DNA from: CAIXSC01 sp046349855
Lineage (GTDB): Bacteria; Planctomycetota; Planctomycetia; Pirellulales; Pirellulaceae
Length of the DNA stretch: 64,000 nucleotides
NCBI GenBank assembly: GCA_046349855.1
Contig: JAXMBM010000012.1
Span: 79,358 to 143,357, forward strand
Reading direction: 5' to 3'
Part shown: in pieces, positions 17,349 through 27,500 of the stretch
How the letters are laid out: every line of letters begins with the position of its first letter
Numbering within the stretch: position 1 is the stretch's first letter
Program-made: the position numbers and the translations under genes
Notes under the pieces: model-generated
Seen by the model: only the letters and a program-made list of their open reading frames with translations
What the model was told of the DNA's origin: nothing
Databases searched by the model: none

Positions 17349-17628
17349 TCGCATCCCCTGTGTCGCCGCCCGATACCGCCGACCGGGCTCCGGTCTATTC
17401 CGCGACTCGACGCCGAGTCCCTTCCAATTATTCGCCGCCCGGCACGAAAACCGCAAGGGTCGCCGAGTTCGATCCGACCCGAATCCGGTTCGGTCCGAAC
17501 CCCGGCACCCATCGGCCGAGACGCAACGGCGGGCCGTCGCCCGCGGGATCGGCGAGTGGACAGGGGAGCGGCGGCCGTTCACAATACCGACCTCGTGCCC
17601 GTCCCGTTTTTTCGTCGAGTGGATCTTT

Positions 17629-18627
17629 ATGCCGGAACCCGTCATCGCGGTCGAGGATTTGGCGAAGACCTACCGGGAAGGCTGGATTCGCCGCCGCCGG
17701 CTCGACGTACTCCGCGGTCTCAGCTTTTCCGTGGGAGCAGGGGAGGTCTTCGGGTTGCTCGGCCCCAACGGCGCGGGGAAGACGACTTTCATCAAGATCC
17801 TGCTGGGAATCGTCCGGGCCTCGGGGGGACGCGCCACGCTGCTCGGTCAGCCGGCGGGCAGCCGCCGCAGTCGCCGCCAGATCGGCTACTTGCCGGAAAA
17901 CCTGCGGATCGGCCGCCATCACACGGCGCTTTCGGCCCTGGACTACTACGGTCAGCTGAGCGGGCTGCCGCGGCGAGTGATTCGCCAGCGGGGTGAAGAA
18001 TTGCTCCACTGGGTCGGACTCTCGGCACGGGCCGGCGACTCCATCACCAAGTATTCGAAAGGGATGCTCCAGCGACTGGGTTTGGCTCAGGCCCTGCTCC
18101 ACGAACCCCAGCTTGTCATCCTCGACGAACCGACCGATGGACTCGATCCCGTCGGTCGATCCCAGGTGCGCAACGTGCTGCTGCAACTCAAGCAGCAGGG
18201 CAAGACGGTGTTCGTCAACAGCCATATCCTGCAAGAGGTGGAACTGGTCTGTGACCGAGTGGCGATCCTCGACAAGGGACAGCTGCGGTACGTTGGCCCC
18301 GTGCAAGATGTCACTCGGCACGGGGGGCTGGGAGCGGCGATGGGAGCGCCGACGGACGGCGGAGCGGCCACGGAGCTGGAGGTTGTTTTCGAGTTGCAGG
18401 GGCGGAGTGACCTGATCCGCGCCGCTTTTGGGAACCTGAGTGGTGCGCTGTGGGACGAGCTGCCGGGAGGTATCGTCCGCGTGACGCTGCGTCTCCCCGA
18501 TCAGGCCCGCGTCGACCGCACGCTCGATGCGCTCCGCCAGCAGGGGATCAGCATCATCGGCCTGACTCGCCGCCGCCTGACTCTGGAAGATGCCTTCCTG
18601 GCGATCGTGGAAACTGTCGATTCTTGA
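17629..18627 (+). CDS. ABC transporter ATP-binding protein
   Basis: A 332-residue ABC ATPase. Walker A is GPNGAGKT (45-52), Walker B LVILDEPTDGLDP, followed by the H-loop (VNSHILQEVE). The signature motif is YSKGMLQRLG, the variant usual in ABC-2-type exporters and gliding or copper-resistance (NosF-like) transporters. The C-terminal 90 residues add a small regulatory domain. The frame is open from 17182 but overlaps the opposing gene; ATG 17629 begins the family N-terminus. The permease starts 20 bases after its stop, so the two are almost surely one transporter. The substrate is unknown. Confidence 0.9.
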   Translation: MPEPVIAVEDLAKTYREGWIRRRRLDVLRGLSFSVGAGEVFGLLGPNGAGKTTFIKILLGIVRASGGRATLLGQPAGSRRSRRQIGYLPENLRIGRHHTALSALDYYGQLSGLPRRVIRQRGEELLHWVGLSARAGDSITKYSKGMLQRLGLAQALLHEPQLVILDEPTDGLDPVGRSQVRNVLLQLKQQGKTVFVNSHILQEVELVCDRVAILDKGQLRYVGPVQDVTRHGGLGAAMGAPTDGGAATELEVVFELQGRSDLIRAAFGNLSGALWDELPGGIVRVTLRLPDQARVDRTLDALRQQGISIIGLTRRRLTLEDAFLAIVETVDS

Positions 18628-18647
18628 GAGGCTTCCCGGTACCTGAC

Positions 18648-20975
18648 ATGCTGCGTCCCTATCTGGCGATCATTGTTGATTCATTCCGCGAAGCACTCGT
18701 CTCCCGCGTGCTGTGGGTGCTGCTGGGACTCATCTCCTTCCTGCTCCTCATCCTGGCTCCGGCGGGTTACCGCGATGCGGTCACGATCCATCTCTCCGAA
18801 GGAGATGTCGCCGACTGGCCGGGCTTTGTGCAGGTGCTGCGCGACGCCGCGGCCCACGAGTCCCCTTCGCCCGCGCGGAGGATCGTCTCGCTGCTGGACG
18901 AAAAGACGCAGCGCAGCGTGAGGGACTTCGCGCTGCCGGCCGAAGGGGATTTTGACGGGGCCATGCAGTTTATCCGCAACCTGGGGGCGATCCGCGGCGA
19001 GCTGAATCGCGTCATCGAACGGCCCGAACTGTACGATCCCTCGGCCTGGAGCGAACTCCCCTCGGTAAGCGACGAACTGCAGCAGCTGCTCAACAAGAGC
19101 GCCCCGACGCTGTCTTCGGCCGAAGTGGGCCGGCGCAACCGCCTGCTGCTGGAAGCCGCCTTTCCCGACTGGATCTCGCCCAGCCCTCCTCTGTCGTTTC
19201 AGCTGCGATACCTCGTCTGGGACGTGTTCGAACCGCTGCCGTTCCGGCCCGAGCAATTCCGCCGCGGACTGGATGGAGCGGTCGGCGGTGTAACCAGCCT
19301 GCTGGTGGGAGTGATCGGGGTGTTCGTGGCGATCCTCGTGACGTCGTCGATCATTCCCCAGATGTTCGACCCCGGCCAGCTCCACCTGCTGCTCAGCAAA
19401 CCCATCTCCCGCTCGCTGCTCTTCCTGGCCCGCTTCATTGGCGGCTGCGCGTTCATCCTGCTTAACGCCTCCTACCTGATCGGCGGAATGTGGCTCATCC
19501 TGGGCTGCCGTTTCCATGTCTGGAATCACCGCGTGCTGCTGGCGATTCCCATCTACCTGTTCATGTTCGCCGTCTACTTCACGGTGTCGGCACTGGCCGG
19601 CATCCTGTGGCGGAACGCCATCATTTCCATCGCCGTCACCATCCTGTTCTGGCTGACCTGCTTCGGCATCGGGAGCGCCAAGAGCGGTCTGGAGACGTTT
19701 TACGTCACGAAGCGGCGGATGACTCAGCTGGTCGACGCCCAGGATACGCTGGTGGCGGTCAACGAAATGGGCTTCGCCTCGGCGTGGAACGAGAACACGG
19801 GACAATGGGACGAGATCTTCGTCACCGATGTGCAGAAGCAGCTTCGCCCCGCCATGGTCATGATTCCGACCATTCCACCCGAAATGAAGCCGCTCGGCCT
19901 GGCCTACGATTCGTCCCGCGGCCAGCTCATCGGTATCCAGCGGTCGATACGCAACGGCCAGATGACCACCTACGTCGGCGCGCGGGCCAATGACTGGCGG
20001 AGCGTCAACGGAGTGCCGGCCTCGCTGGGAGCCCTGTATCTGCTCCGCGAACCCGACGGCCGGCTGCTGGTCGTATCGACCACCGGTCTGTATCGGCTCA
20101 CCGGCGACCCGCTGCGCATCAGCCAGCCCGTCAAGCTGTTCGGCGTCACCCTGCCGCTGCCCTCCGCCGACGCGTATCAGTCGGTCGGTCCCAATCCGCC
20201 GCTGCTGCTTTCTCGCAGCGCCGCTGCCGCGATTCACCCCGAGACGGGCGAGCTGGCCGTCTGCTTCCGCGGCAAGCTGACCCTGCTGTCGAAGTCCAGT
20301 ACGGGCGAGTTCAGCGTACGCCGCGAGGTGAATATCGATGAGGAGCAGAGTCCCTTGCTGATCGCGGCGCTCGGCGGTCCCCACGTGCTGGTCGGCCGCG
20401 ACGACGGCCAGTTGTTGCTGCTCGATGGAGCGTCCGGCGAACAGCGGCAGGAATTCCGCCTCCCGCAGCGGCAGGCGCCGCGGCAGATCGTGGCGGCCAA
20501 CGACGGTCGCTGGTTCGCCATACTGAGTCACGATCTGCGGCTGTGGCTGCTCACCGTCGACGATGGTCAGCTGCGTCAAGCGCCGGTGACCGGTCAGGGA
20601 GACATCTCGGCCATTCTCCTGCGTGCCGACCAGCGGTTGCTGGTGGCCGACCGTTCGACGCGCGTCACCGAATACTCCGTACCGGATTTCACCGCCGGCC
20701 GGCGCTGGTCGCCACCCGCCAGCCTTTTCGATTCGACCTACCGCTATGCGGCTCGGCCGCTGTACACCCTATTTCCCAAACCGGGTGAACTGAGTAACAC
20801 CGTCAAGTACCTGATGTCGGGCCAATCGACGGTGGCGGATGACGTGCGCAACCGCCAGGCACCGGAGGCCTCCCGTACGTCCCTCGATCCCTGGTCGCCG
20901 GTCTGGAGCAGCGGAGCTTTCATGCTGGTGTTGCTGGCGCTTGGCTGCCTGTACCTTGAATGGCAGGAGTTCTAG
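18648..20975 (+). CDS. ABC-2 type permease with large soluble propeller-like domain
   Basis: A 775-residue membrane protein paired with the preceding ATPase. One helix lies near the N-terminus (VLWVLLGLISFLLLILAPAG), then a soluble loop, then a cluster of helices (VGVIGVFVAILVTSSIIPQM, ARFIGGCAFILLNASYLIGG, IPIYLFMFAVYFTVSALAGI, AIISIAVTILFWLTCFGIG). After that comes a soluble region of about 400 residues with propeller-like strands (LYLLREPDGRLLVVSTTGLY, PHVLVGRDDGQLLLLDGASG), and a last helix near the end (AFMLVLLALGCLYLEW). The big soluble domain between the last two helices should lie outside the cytoplasm. ABC-2 permeases normally lack it, so cargo recognition or a sensory function is possible. 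Confidence 0.8.
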   Translation: MLRPYLAIIVDSFREALVSRVLWVLLGLISFLLLILAPAGYRDAVTIHLSEGDVADWPGFVQVLRDAAAHESPSPARRIVSLLDEKTQRSVRDFALPAEGDFDGAMQFIRNLGAIRGELNRVIERPELYDPSAWSELPSVSDELQQLLNKSAPTLSSAEVGRRNRLLLEAAFPDWISPSPPLSFQLRYLVWDVFEPLPFRPEQFRRGLDGAVGGVTSLLVGVIGVFVAILVTSSIIPQMFDPGQLHLLLSKPISRSLLFLARFIGGCAFILLNASYLIGGMWLILGCRFHVWNHRVLLAIPIYLFMFAVYFTVSALAGILWRNAIISIAVTILFWLTCFGIGSAKSGLETFYVTKRRMTQLVDAQDTLVAVNEMGFASAWNENTGQWDEIFVTDVQKQLRPAMVMIPTIPPEMKPLGLAYDSSRGQLIGIQRSIRNGQMTTYVGARANDWRSVNGVPASLGALYLLREPDGRLLVVSTTGLYRLTGDPLRISQPVKLFGVTLPLPSADAYQSVGPNPPLLLSRSAAAAIHPETGELAVCFRGKLTLLSKSSTGEFSVRREVNIDEEQSPLLIAALGGPHVLVGRDDGQLLLLDGASGEQRQEFRLPQRQAPRQIVAANDGRWFAILSHDLRLWLLTVDDGQLRQAPVTGQGDISAILLRADQRLLVADRSTRVTEYSVPDFTAGRRWSPPASLFDSTYRYAARPLYTLFPKPGELSNTVKYLMSGQSTVADDVRNRQAPEASRTSLDPWSPVWSSGAFMLVLLALGCLYLEWQEF

Positions 20976-20985
20976 CCGGGGCACC

Positions 20986-21789
20986 ATGAGTTCCGCTCCA
21001 CAGCACAATCAACGCGCCTGGGACGACATGGTCCGGGCTCGCCAGGGATTCACTCGCCCGGCTCGCGACGAAGACTTCGCCAACCCCCTGGCCGTGGTCG
21101 ACGCCGTCGGCTGGCTGAACGGGGACATCCGCGGTCAGCGCGTCCTCTGCCTGGCGGCGGGTGGCGGTCGGCAAAGCGCGCTGTACGCGGCGGCGGGCGG
21201 CATCGTCACCGTGGTCGACATCAGTCCCGCGATGCTGGAACTCGATCGCCAGGTGGCCGCCGAACGGCAGCTCACCGTCCGCACGATCCAGACATCGATG
21301 GACGACCTGTCGATGCTCGGCGAAGCCGATTTCGATCTGGTGATTCAGCCGGTGAGCACATGTTACCTGCCGACGATCGGGCCGGTGTACCGCGAGGTGG
21401 CGCGCGTGCTGCGTCCCGGGGGCCTGTACATTTCGCAACACAAGCAGCCGACGAGTCTGCAGGCGGACATCGTGCCCGGCCCGCGCGGGGCCTACGAGCT
21501 GCTCGAACCGTATTATCGCAGCGGTCCGCTCCCGCCGGTCGTTGGCAGCCGCCACCGCGAAGCGGGGACGCTGGAATACCTGCACCGTTGGGAAGAGTTG
21601 CTGGGGTTGCTCTGCCGGGCCGGCTTCGTCATCGAAGATCTGCTGGAACCGTTCCACGCGCAGGAACAGGCTGCGCCCGGGTCGTTCGCGCATCGCTGCC
21701 GCTTTGTGGCCCCATACGTCCGCCTCAAAGCTCGCCGCACCGCCGCACCGGCCGGTCCAGCCGCCAACCGTCGCATCATCATCGGCTGA
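20986..21789 (+). CDS. SAM-dependent methyltransferase
   Basis: A 267-residue class I methyltransferase. Motif I is VLCLAAGGGRQSALYAAAGG, with VVDISPAMLELDRQ as motif II and RVLRPGGLYISQH as motif IV/V. The C-terminal part (GTLEYLHRWEELLGLLCRAG) fits the UbiE/COQ5-like class. The substrate is unknown. ATG 20986 follows the permease stop by 10 bases and the sulfatase begins 29 bases after its end, so it is part of the ABC operon. The lid region after motif IV is long. Confidence 0.85.
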   Translation: MSSAPQHNQRAWDDMVRARQGFTRPARDEDFANPLAVVDAVGWLNGDIRGQRVLCLAAGGGRQSALYAAAGGIVTVVDISPAMLELDRQVAAERQLTVRTIQTSMDDLSMLGEADFDLVIQPVSTCYLPTIGPVYREVARVLRPGGLYISQHKQPTSLQADIVPGPRGAYELLEPYYRSGPLPPVVGSRHREAGTLEYLHRWEELLGLLCRAGFVIEDLLEPFHAQEQAAPGSFAHRCRFVAPYVRLKARRTAAPAGPAANRRIIIG

Positions 21790-21818
21790 GCACGTCCTCG
21801 GCCTGGGAGCTCGCTCGC

Positions 21819-23273
21819 ATGGGACGTTTCACGCCCGCCCTGCTCGTGGTACTCGGCAGCCTCGGCGGATGGATCGAGTGCGGCGAGTCGGTCTTGGCCG
21901 TCGAGCCCCGGCGCTACCACGTCCTGTTCCTCATCGCCGACGACCTCACCTCGACCGCCCTCTCCTGCTACGGCAACAAACTCTGCCCGACCCCTCATAT
22001 CGATCGGCTGGCTGCTCACGGCACTCGGTTCACTCGGGCCTACTGCAACGCCACCTACTGCGGACCCTCTCGAGCGTCGTTTCTCTCCGGATACTATCCG
22101 CACGCCACCGGTGTTCTGGGCTACACCAGCCCGCGGCCTCAGATCGGCGACCGCGCCACCTGGCCCCAGCACTTTCGCCACGCCGGTTATTACACGGCTC
22201 GTGTCGGCAAGATCTTCCACATGGGCGTTCCGGGGGACATCGAACAGGGAAACGATGGCGCCGACGATCCGGCGTCGTGGACCGAGCGCTTCAACAGTCG
22301 CGGCCCCGAGTGGCAGGCACCCGGCGACGGAGAGACTCTCGAGGGCAACCCGGACGGTCGCAAGCCGGTCGTCGGCGGCAATACGTTTGTCGTCGTCGAG
22401 GCCGATGGCGACGACCGGGTGCACGCGGACGGACGGACGGCCGAGACCGCCACGCAGCTCCTCGCCCAGCATGCCGACGCCCCCTTCTTCCTGGCCGTCG
22501 GCTTCGTGCGTCCACACGTCCCGTTCGTAGCGCCGCGGCGGTACTTCGCTCCGTTTCTCCCCTACGACAAACTGCCGCTCCCGCAACGCATCCCGGGCGA
22601 TTGGGACGACATCCCGCCCGCCGGAATCAACTACAAGACCAGTGTCAACATGAAGATGGATGAGCGGCGGCAGAAGAAGGCCGTGGGTGGCTACTATGCC
22701 TCGGTCGCCTACCTCGACGCCCAGGTCGGCCACGTGCTCGATGCCCTCGACCGCTCCGGCCAGGCCGACAACACCATCGTGATCTTCACCAGCGACCACG
22801 GTTATCACCTGGGAGAACACGATTTCTGGGCCAAAGTGAGTTTGCGGGAAGAGTCGGCACAGGTGCCCCTCATCATTCGCGTCCCGGGTCAGACGCCGGC
22901 CGTCTGCCACTCGCTGGTCGAACTGCTTGACCTCTACCCCACGACGGCTCGGCTCTGCGGACTGGATGTTCCCGCGCGTCTCCAGGGGCGCGATCTCACG
23001 CCCCTGCTGGATGATCCCGAACAGACGGTTCGCGACACGGCGTTCTGTGTGGCCCCGTCGAGTCGCGGGTTCCTGCTCCGCGACCAACGGTGGGCCTACC
23101 TCCAGTACGGCGAAGACGGATCGGGTGGGGCAGAACTGTTCGACCTGGAGCGCGACCCCCATCAGTTCACCAACCTGGCGACCGACCCGCAGCATGCCGA
23201 CACGGTCGCCGCGTTTCGCCGCCGACTGGCCGACAAGCTGCGCGAGGTCCGCACTCACGATCTGTCGAAGTAG
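21819..23273 (+). CDS. Sulfatase (iduronate-2-sulfatase-like)
   Basis: A 484-residue type I sulfatase. After a signal peptide (PALLVVLGSLGGWIECGES) come metal ligands D41-D42 (LFLIADDLTS) and the formylglycine motif C81-G-P-S-R (the Cys is oxidised to formylglycine). Other family marks are VGKIFHMGVPGD, PFFLAVGFVRPHVPFVAP, VIFTSDHGYHLGEHDFWAK and SLVELLDLYPTTARLCGL. This arrangement resembles iduronate-2-sulfatase-like members, which are abundant in planctomycetes and act on sulfated polysaccharides outside the cell. GGGAG precedes the ATG. It is the last gene of the ABC transporter cluster. Confidence 0.93.
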   Translation: MGRFTPALLVVLGSLGGWIECGESVLAVEPRRYHVLFLIADDLTSTALSCYGNKLCPTPHIDRLAAHGTRFTRAYCNATYCGPSRASFLSGYYPHATGVLGYTSPRPQIGDRATWPQHFRHAGYYTARVGKIFHMGVPGDIEQGNDGADDPASWTERFNSRGPEWQAPGDGETLEGNPDGRKPVVGGNTFVVVEADGDDRVHADGRTAETATQLLAQHADAPFFLAVGFVRPHVPFVAPRRYFAPFLPYDKLPLPQRIPGDWDDIPPAGINYKTSVNMKMDERRQKKAVGGYYASVAYLDAQVGHVLDALDRSGQADNTIVIFTSDHGYHLGEHDFWAKVSLREESAQVPLIIRVPGQTPAVCHSLVELLDLYPTTARLCGLDVPARLQGRDLTPLLDDPEQTVRDTAFCVAPSSRGFLLRDQRWAYLQYGEDGSGGAELFDLERDPHQFTNLATDPQHADTVAAFRRRLADKLREVRTHDLSK

Positions 23274-23296
23274 CGATTCGACCGCAGACTCATCCC

Positions 23297-24193
23297 TCAA
23301 CGCGCCGACATCCCGACCGCGCGGACTCGGAGCACCTCCGACGCCCCTTGCGCCGCAGGAATGGTCACCGCTCGCTGACACTCCGGACACTTCGCGCGCC
23401 GCCCCGCCTGCTCCCGGGCAGCGCGGAGCGTATGCCCACAGTGTTCGCACCGCCAGCGGATCGGCTCCGTGGCCGCAGCCTGAGGCGCCGCCGGAGACGT
23501 AGCCCGAAGTGGAGTCGGTGACATGGCCGCTGGGGGAACGCTCGCCCGCGGTACTCCGGCCGTTGCTGGTGGCGGCAGCATGGCACCGACCGGACCGTGT
23601 GGCGGCGCTCCCGATGGCGGGGGCAAGTATCCTCGCGGCGGCGCACTCGGCGGCAACGCCGGGACAGCCGGTGGCGGCGGTGGGGCCAGCACTTGAGGAA
23701 AAGCAGGCAGAGTGGCTGGCGGCGACTGCGAGGTCATCGGTGCCGCCGGGGGATGCCACGCGGCTGGCTGGGGAGTCGGAGGGCTCGACGGCACCGGCAC
23801 ATACACAACCACCACGTTGTTCGTCGCCGCCGGGTGGACAGCAGGAGAGGAAAACGTGGGATCGGGAGGCGCGACGGCCGCGGTCTGGAAGCAGGCGGGC
23901 AGTTCGGCTTTGGTGAGTCGGCGCGCCTTGCTCGGTGGCAGAGCGTGCACGAGAAGAAAAAACAGGCTGGCCCAGCCCGCGGCTCCCATCAAGCCACTCA
24001 CGACGACCAGGAACATACCGTCTTCGCCGCGTGGTCCCCCCGCGGCGGCGAAGCCCAGCACCATGGCGCCGATCTCACAGGGAAACCATCCCAGGACAAA
24101 CGCCACTTGATAGCCTATGGGTTGGTACCCCTTGGAGCGCAGCGCCGTACCCAATCCGCGACATAACATGGCGATCAGCACGATTTCGCACAT
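23297..24193 (-). CDS. Membrane protein with Pro/Ala-rich linker and C-terminal zinc ribbon
   Basis: A 298-residue protein. Two to three transmembrane helices occupy the first 95 residues (QVAFVLGWFPCEIGAMVLGF, MFLVVVSGLMGAAGWASLFF). A Pro/Ala-rich linker of about 125 residues follows, and the end is a zinc ribbon with two Cys pairs (WRCEHCGH, KCPECQRAV). This is the reverse order to the usual planctomycete zinc-ribbon/linker/membrane plan seen at 63286. The function is unknown; such ribbons may bind nucleic acid or partner proteins. The sequence is real coding: the Cys pairs and helices are well formed. It converges with the sulfatase gene, 23 bases apart. Confidence 0.75.
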   Translation of the reverse strand: MCEIVLIAMLCRGLGTALRSKGYQPIGYQVAFVLGWFPCEIGAMVLGFAAAGGPRGEDGMFLVVVSGLMGAAGWASLFFLLVHALPPSKARRLTKAELPACFQTAAVAPPDPTFSSPAVHPAATNNVVVVYVPVPSSPPTPQPAAWHPPAAPMTSQSPPATLPAFPQVLAPPPPPAVPALPPSAPPRGYLPPPSGAPPHGPVGAMLPPPATAGVPRASVPPAAMSPTPLRATSPAAPQAAATEPIRWRCEHCGHTLRAAREQAGRRAKCPECQRAVTIPAAQGASEVLRVRAVGMSAR

Positions 24194-24315
24194 TTTCGGC
24201 AGCTCCTCCGCAAGGGTTCATTCTGGAAATCCCCTTCGGCGCGCCGACCGCGACAGCCAATCGCCCATTATTTTTTCCGGCCTCTCCTTCCCCACCCGGC
24301 GGCCCGCTTCCGGCC

Positions 24316-24498
24316 TAATTGGACAGCGCCAGCTACTCCGGCTTCAGGTAGTGTGAAGTGTATATCTGGGTGCGGCTTAGCGTGCATTATGGTAATGCAG
24401 GGCATGGTCGTGGATCATTCCGCGATCCGACGTCCGAACACCAAGGCGTTGGATCGCGGAGCGATCCACGACGATGGCAACCGGGCGCTGTCCAGCTA
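24316..24498. repeat. MITE-like dispersed repeat, copy 2
   Basis: A 183-base element related to copy 1 at 6132-6318. The terminal inverted repeats are taattggacagcgcc (24316-24330) and ggcgctgtccagcta (24484-24498), 13 of 15 matching, again with TA at each outer edge. Internally, about 25 bases from 24409 pair with about 25 bases ending near 24474, leaving a loop of about 14 bases. No ORF is present. It fills the gap between the zinc-ribbon membrane protein and the giant TPR gene, and its right edge is 25 bases from the end of that gene. Confidence 0.7.
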
Positions 24499-24523
24499 AG
24501 CCGCCAGGCTCCGTTTCCTCGGA

Positions 24524-27500
24524 TCAGCCGGTCCGGTGTCGGTGCCAGAGATACCAGCACCAGCCGGCAAGTCCGCCGCGGAGGGCAGCGACCCGCCCGA
24601 GGACGTGGCGATAGATGCGTCCCCGCGCGGGCTCGCTGCAGTAGGGCATGAATTCGAGCCGGGTCTGGAGGAGCCGCGGGGCCAGGCGAGCGAACACCTG
24701 GCGCCGATCCGCCAGCGCGACCTCCTGCGTCTCCAGCAGGAACTCGATCAATTGCCGCAGAAACGTGTAGTTGTCGGTCCGCGGTGAGTCTCCGACCGCT
24801 TCCTCCGCCTTGCGCAGACTCTCGCGTGCCGCCGGGCTGTTACCGGCCAGCGCGGCGTCGGCGGCCAGCCACAGGTGGTGCAGGTGGAGTCCACGGGACG
24901 GCGGCAGAGTGAGTGCCCACCGGCTGCATTCCACCGCTTCCTGTTCACGCCCCGTGTTCTGCAAGGCTTCCGTCACTTGCGCCAGAGCCCAGGGCCGAGC
25001 ATCCGAGCGACTACGCCAGTCCGAGAACCAGCCTGCGGCGGCGCGATAATCGCGGAGCAAACTGAAAGCCCAGCCCATCCATCCCCACAACTCGGAGTCA
25101 CGCCGCAGCCACTCGTGGCTGACCGCGGCAAACCGATGTGCCTCGGCGCCATCCTTGCGATCCACCACGTTCTGAAGGTACGTGCCCACGGCGGTGTAGC
25201 TGAGTTCCCGCAGGGATGTCCGTTGAGCGTCGGTCAATTCGGATTGCTCGGAGCGCTGAGCGACGCGCGCCAGCTGAGCATCGAGGTTCACCGGCCCGTT
25301 GGCGCAGCACTGCTCCACCCATTTCCAGCCAACGTCCGAAATGGGGTACTTCTCCATCACCCAGTCTTCGAGACAGGCTCGTACCTCGGCCACGGCACCA
25401 GCATCCACCAGCGCTCGAACGGCGACGTTGAGCGCCCAGGGCTGATGTTCCGGATCGGTGAACACGGCTTCCAGGGCCGATTGGGCGGCGGCCATATCTC
25501 CCTGGCGAGCCGCCAGACGCACGGCTCGCGCGTCGAAGAGGTTGCTCCGGCCGTTCTTCCGCAGCCGCGCGAGCACATCGGCGGCGGCTTCCAGCTGGCC
25601 GTCGTCCAGGTGCATGTCCACGAGCTGCAGGCCGGCGAAGTCATACCGCGGATTGAGCTCAAACGCTCGTTCGAATGCTTCTCGCGCCCCGTCACGGTCC
25701 CCTTTGAGCAGCCGGGCTTCGCCGAGATACCCCAGGCTCACTTCGTACTGCGGACTGATACGGACAAGCCACTGAGAGGCTTCCAGGTAGCCGTCCAGGT
25801 CCTGAGTGGCCTGCGTCCAGTCGGCCAGGCGCGACCAGCCCCAGTAATAATACGGTTCGTCTGCCAGCACCGCCCGCATTCGCTCGATCGCCCCGGGCAG
25901 ATCGCCACGCTCGGCCAGCACCCAGGCCGCTCGACCCCGCAATGCCGTGGGGGGATGATCGCCGAACAGTGCCGGATGGCAAGCATCGAGCGCTTCGTCG
26001 TAGCGGCCCAGTTGCGCGAGCGTTTCCGCCAGCAGATCGCGGACTTCATAGTTGCGCGGTCCCAGTTCAATCGCCCGCGCGAATGCGGCGAGTCGTTCCT
26101 CCACCTCCTCGGGCTGATCGAGCATACGGCCCAGCACCAGCCAGCTGCGACTGTCTCCGGGCCGCCGCGCGGTGAGTTCCCGGGCCGTGGTCCGAGGCAA
26201 TTCGGGACGCTCCATCCGCTGCGACCAGTGTTGCAGCAGATCCCAACCCCGGGATAGTCCAGGTTCGGTCTGCACTGCCTGCCGTACCGTTTCCAGTGCC
26301 GCGTCCCGCTGGTCCTGTTTCCATTGCGTCTCGGCCAGCAGCATGCGGACGGCCGCGTCGTGGGGCTGCCGAGCCACGGCGGCGGTGAGGATCTCGGTTG
26401 CGCGGACATAATCTCCCTGCTGATACAACAGGCTGCACCAGCGCCGTACGGCCACACCCCACGACGGATTGATCCGATAGGCATTCTCCAAGGCTTCGCG
26501 TTCGCCGTCCCCATCCAGCCGCGCCCGACAGACCTCGGCGCGATCCAGCCAGAGCCGCGGCAGCAGCGGGAAGCGACTCGTCGCCTCGCACGCCACTCGC
26601 CACGCCTCATCCAATTGATCTGTGTCGAGCAATTGGAGAATGACGGCCGACCAGGCGTGCCAGAGATCGGGACGGTGCCGCAACGCGTCCTGCAGTCGCC
26701 CCAGGAGTTCCGCCGGTTCCAACGTGCTGGCCGCATGCTCGCGGAAAGCCAGCAGGCCGTCGCCAAAGATCACCTGCTGCTCCAGCTGTTCCTGGAAGAA
26801 CTCGAGCGCCGCTCGGCGTTCCGCCAGCGTCTCGCACAAATCTATCCAGCCCGCCAGCGCCGCATCGTTATCGATCGACGTGGCGAGCGCCTGCCGCAGC
26901 GCCTGTTTGGCTTCGGTCGTCCGCTCTTCCGCCTGCAGGAGGCGGGCCTGGAGCAGGAACTGGGACGGATGCGACGGTTCGAGTCGGCCCGCGGTCTCGC
27001 ACGCCACCCAGGCCTCGGCCAGCCGCCGCTGACTGCCCAGCAGGAATCCCAGCTCCCGGTGTGCCCAGGCATTGTCGGCACTCACCTCAATCAATCGCCG
27101 CACAATCGGTTCGCGTACCTCGACCGGCTCTTCGCGTACCCATTCGACCCACAATTCGTGGAGCGGGATATGGTGGGGGAAACGGGCACAGGCGGCCGCC
27201 AGATGCTGCTGCGCCGCGGCATCCCCCTCGCGGGCAAACAGCAGCCGCACCAGCGCGGTGTGGGCATCGAGCGCCAGCGGGGACAGTTCGAGCACCTCGC
27301 GCCACAGCTCCAGCGCGTCGGCCGGTCGATCTTCCGACACCGCCAGACGGGCCGCCGTGCGCAGCCACAGCGCCCGCGGCGCCTGCCCCCGAGCTTGCTC
27401 CACCAGCTCGCGGACGCGCGGCAGATACTCGGAGCTGCTGGTCGCATAGAGATCGGCCGCGTAAAGCAGCAGTTCGCCATCCTCGGGCCGCAGTGCGAGG

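Noticed and set aside
18681..20579. A 632-codon open frame on the minus strand
   Set aside because: Antisense to the ABC permease; Gln/Arg-rich composition typical of a shadow frame.
21513..23759. A 748-codon open frame on the minus strand
   Set aside because: It overlaps the methyltransferase and sulfatase genes in antisense; its sequence is Gly/Arg/Val-rich with no domain.
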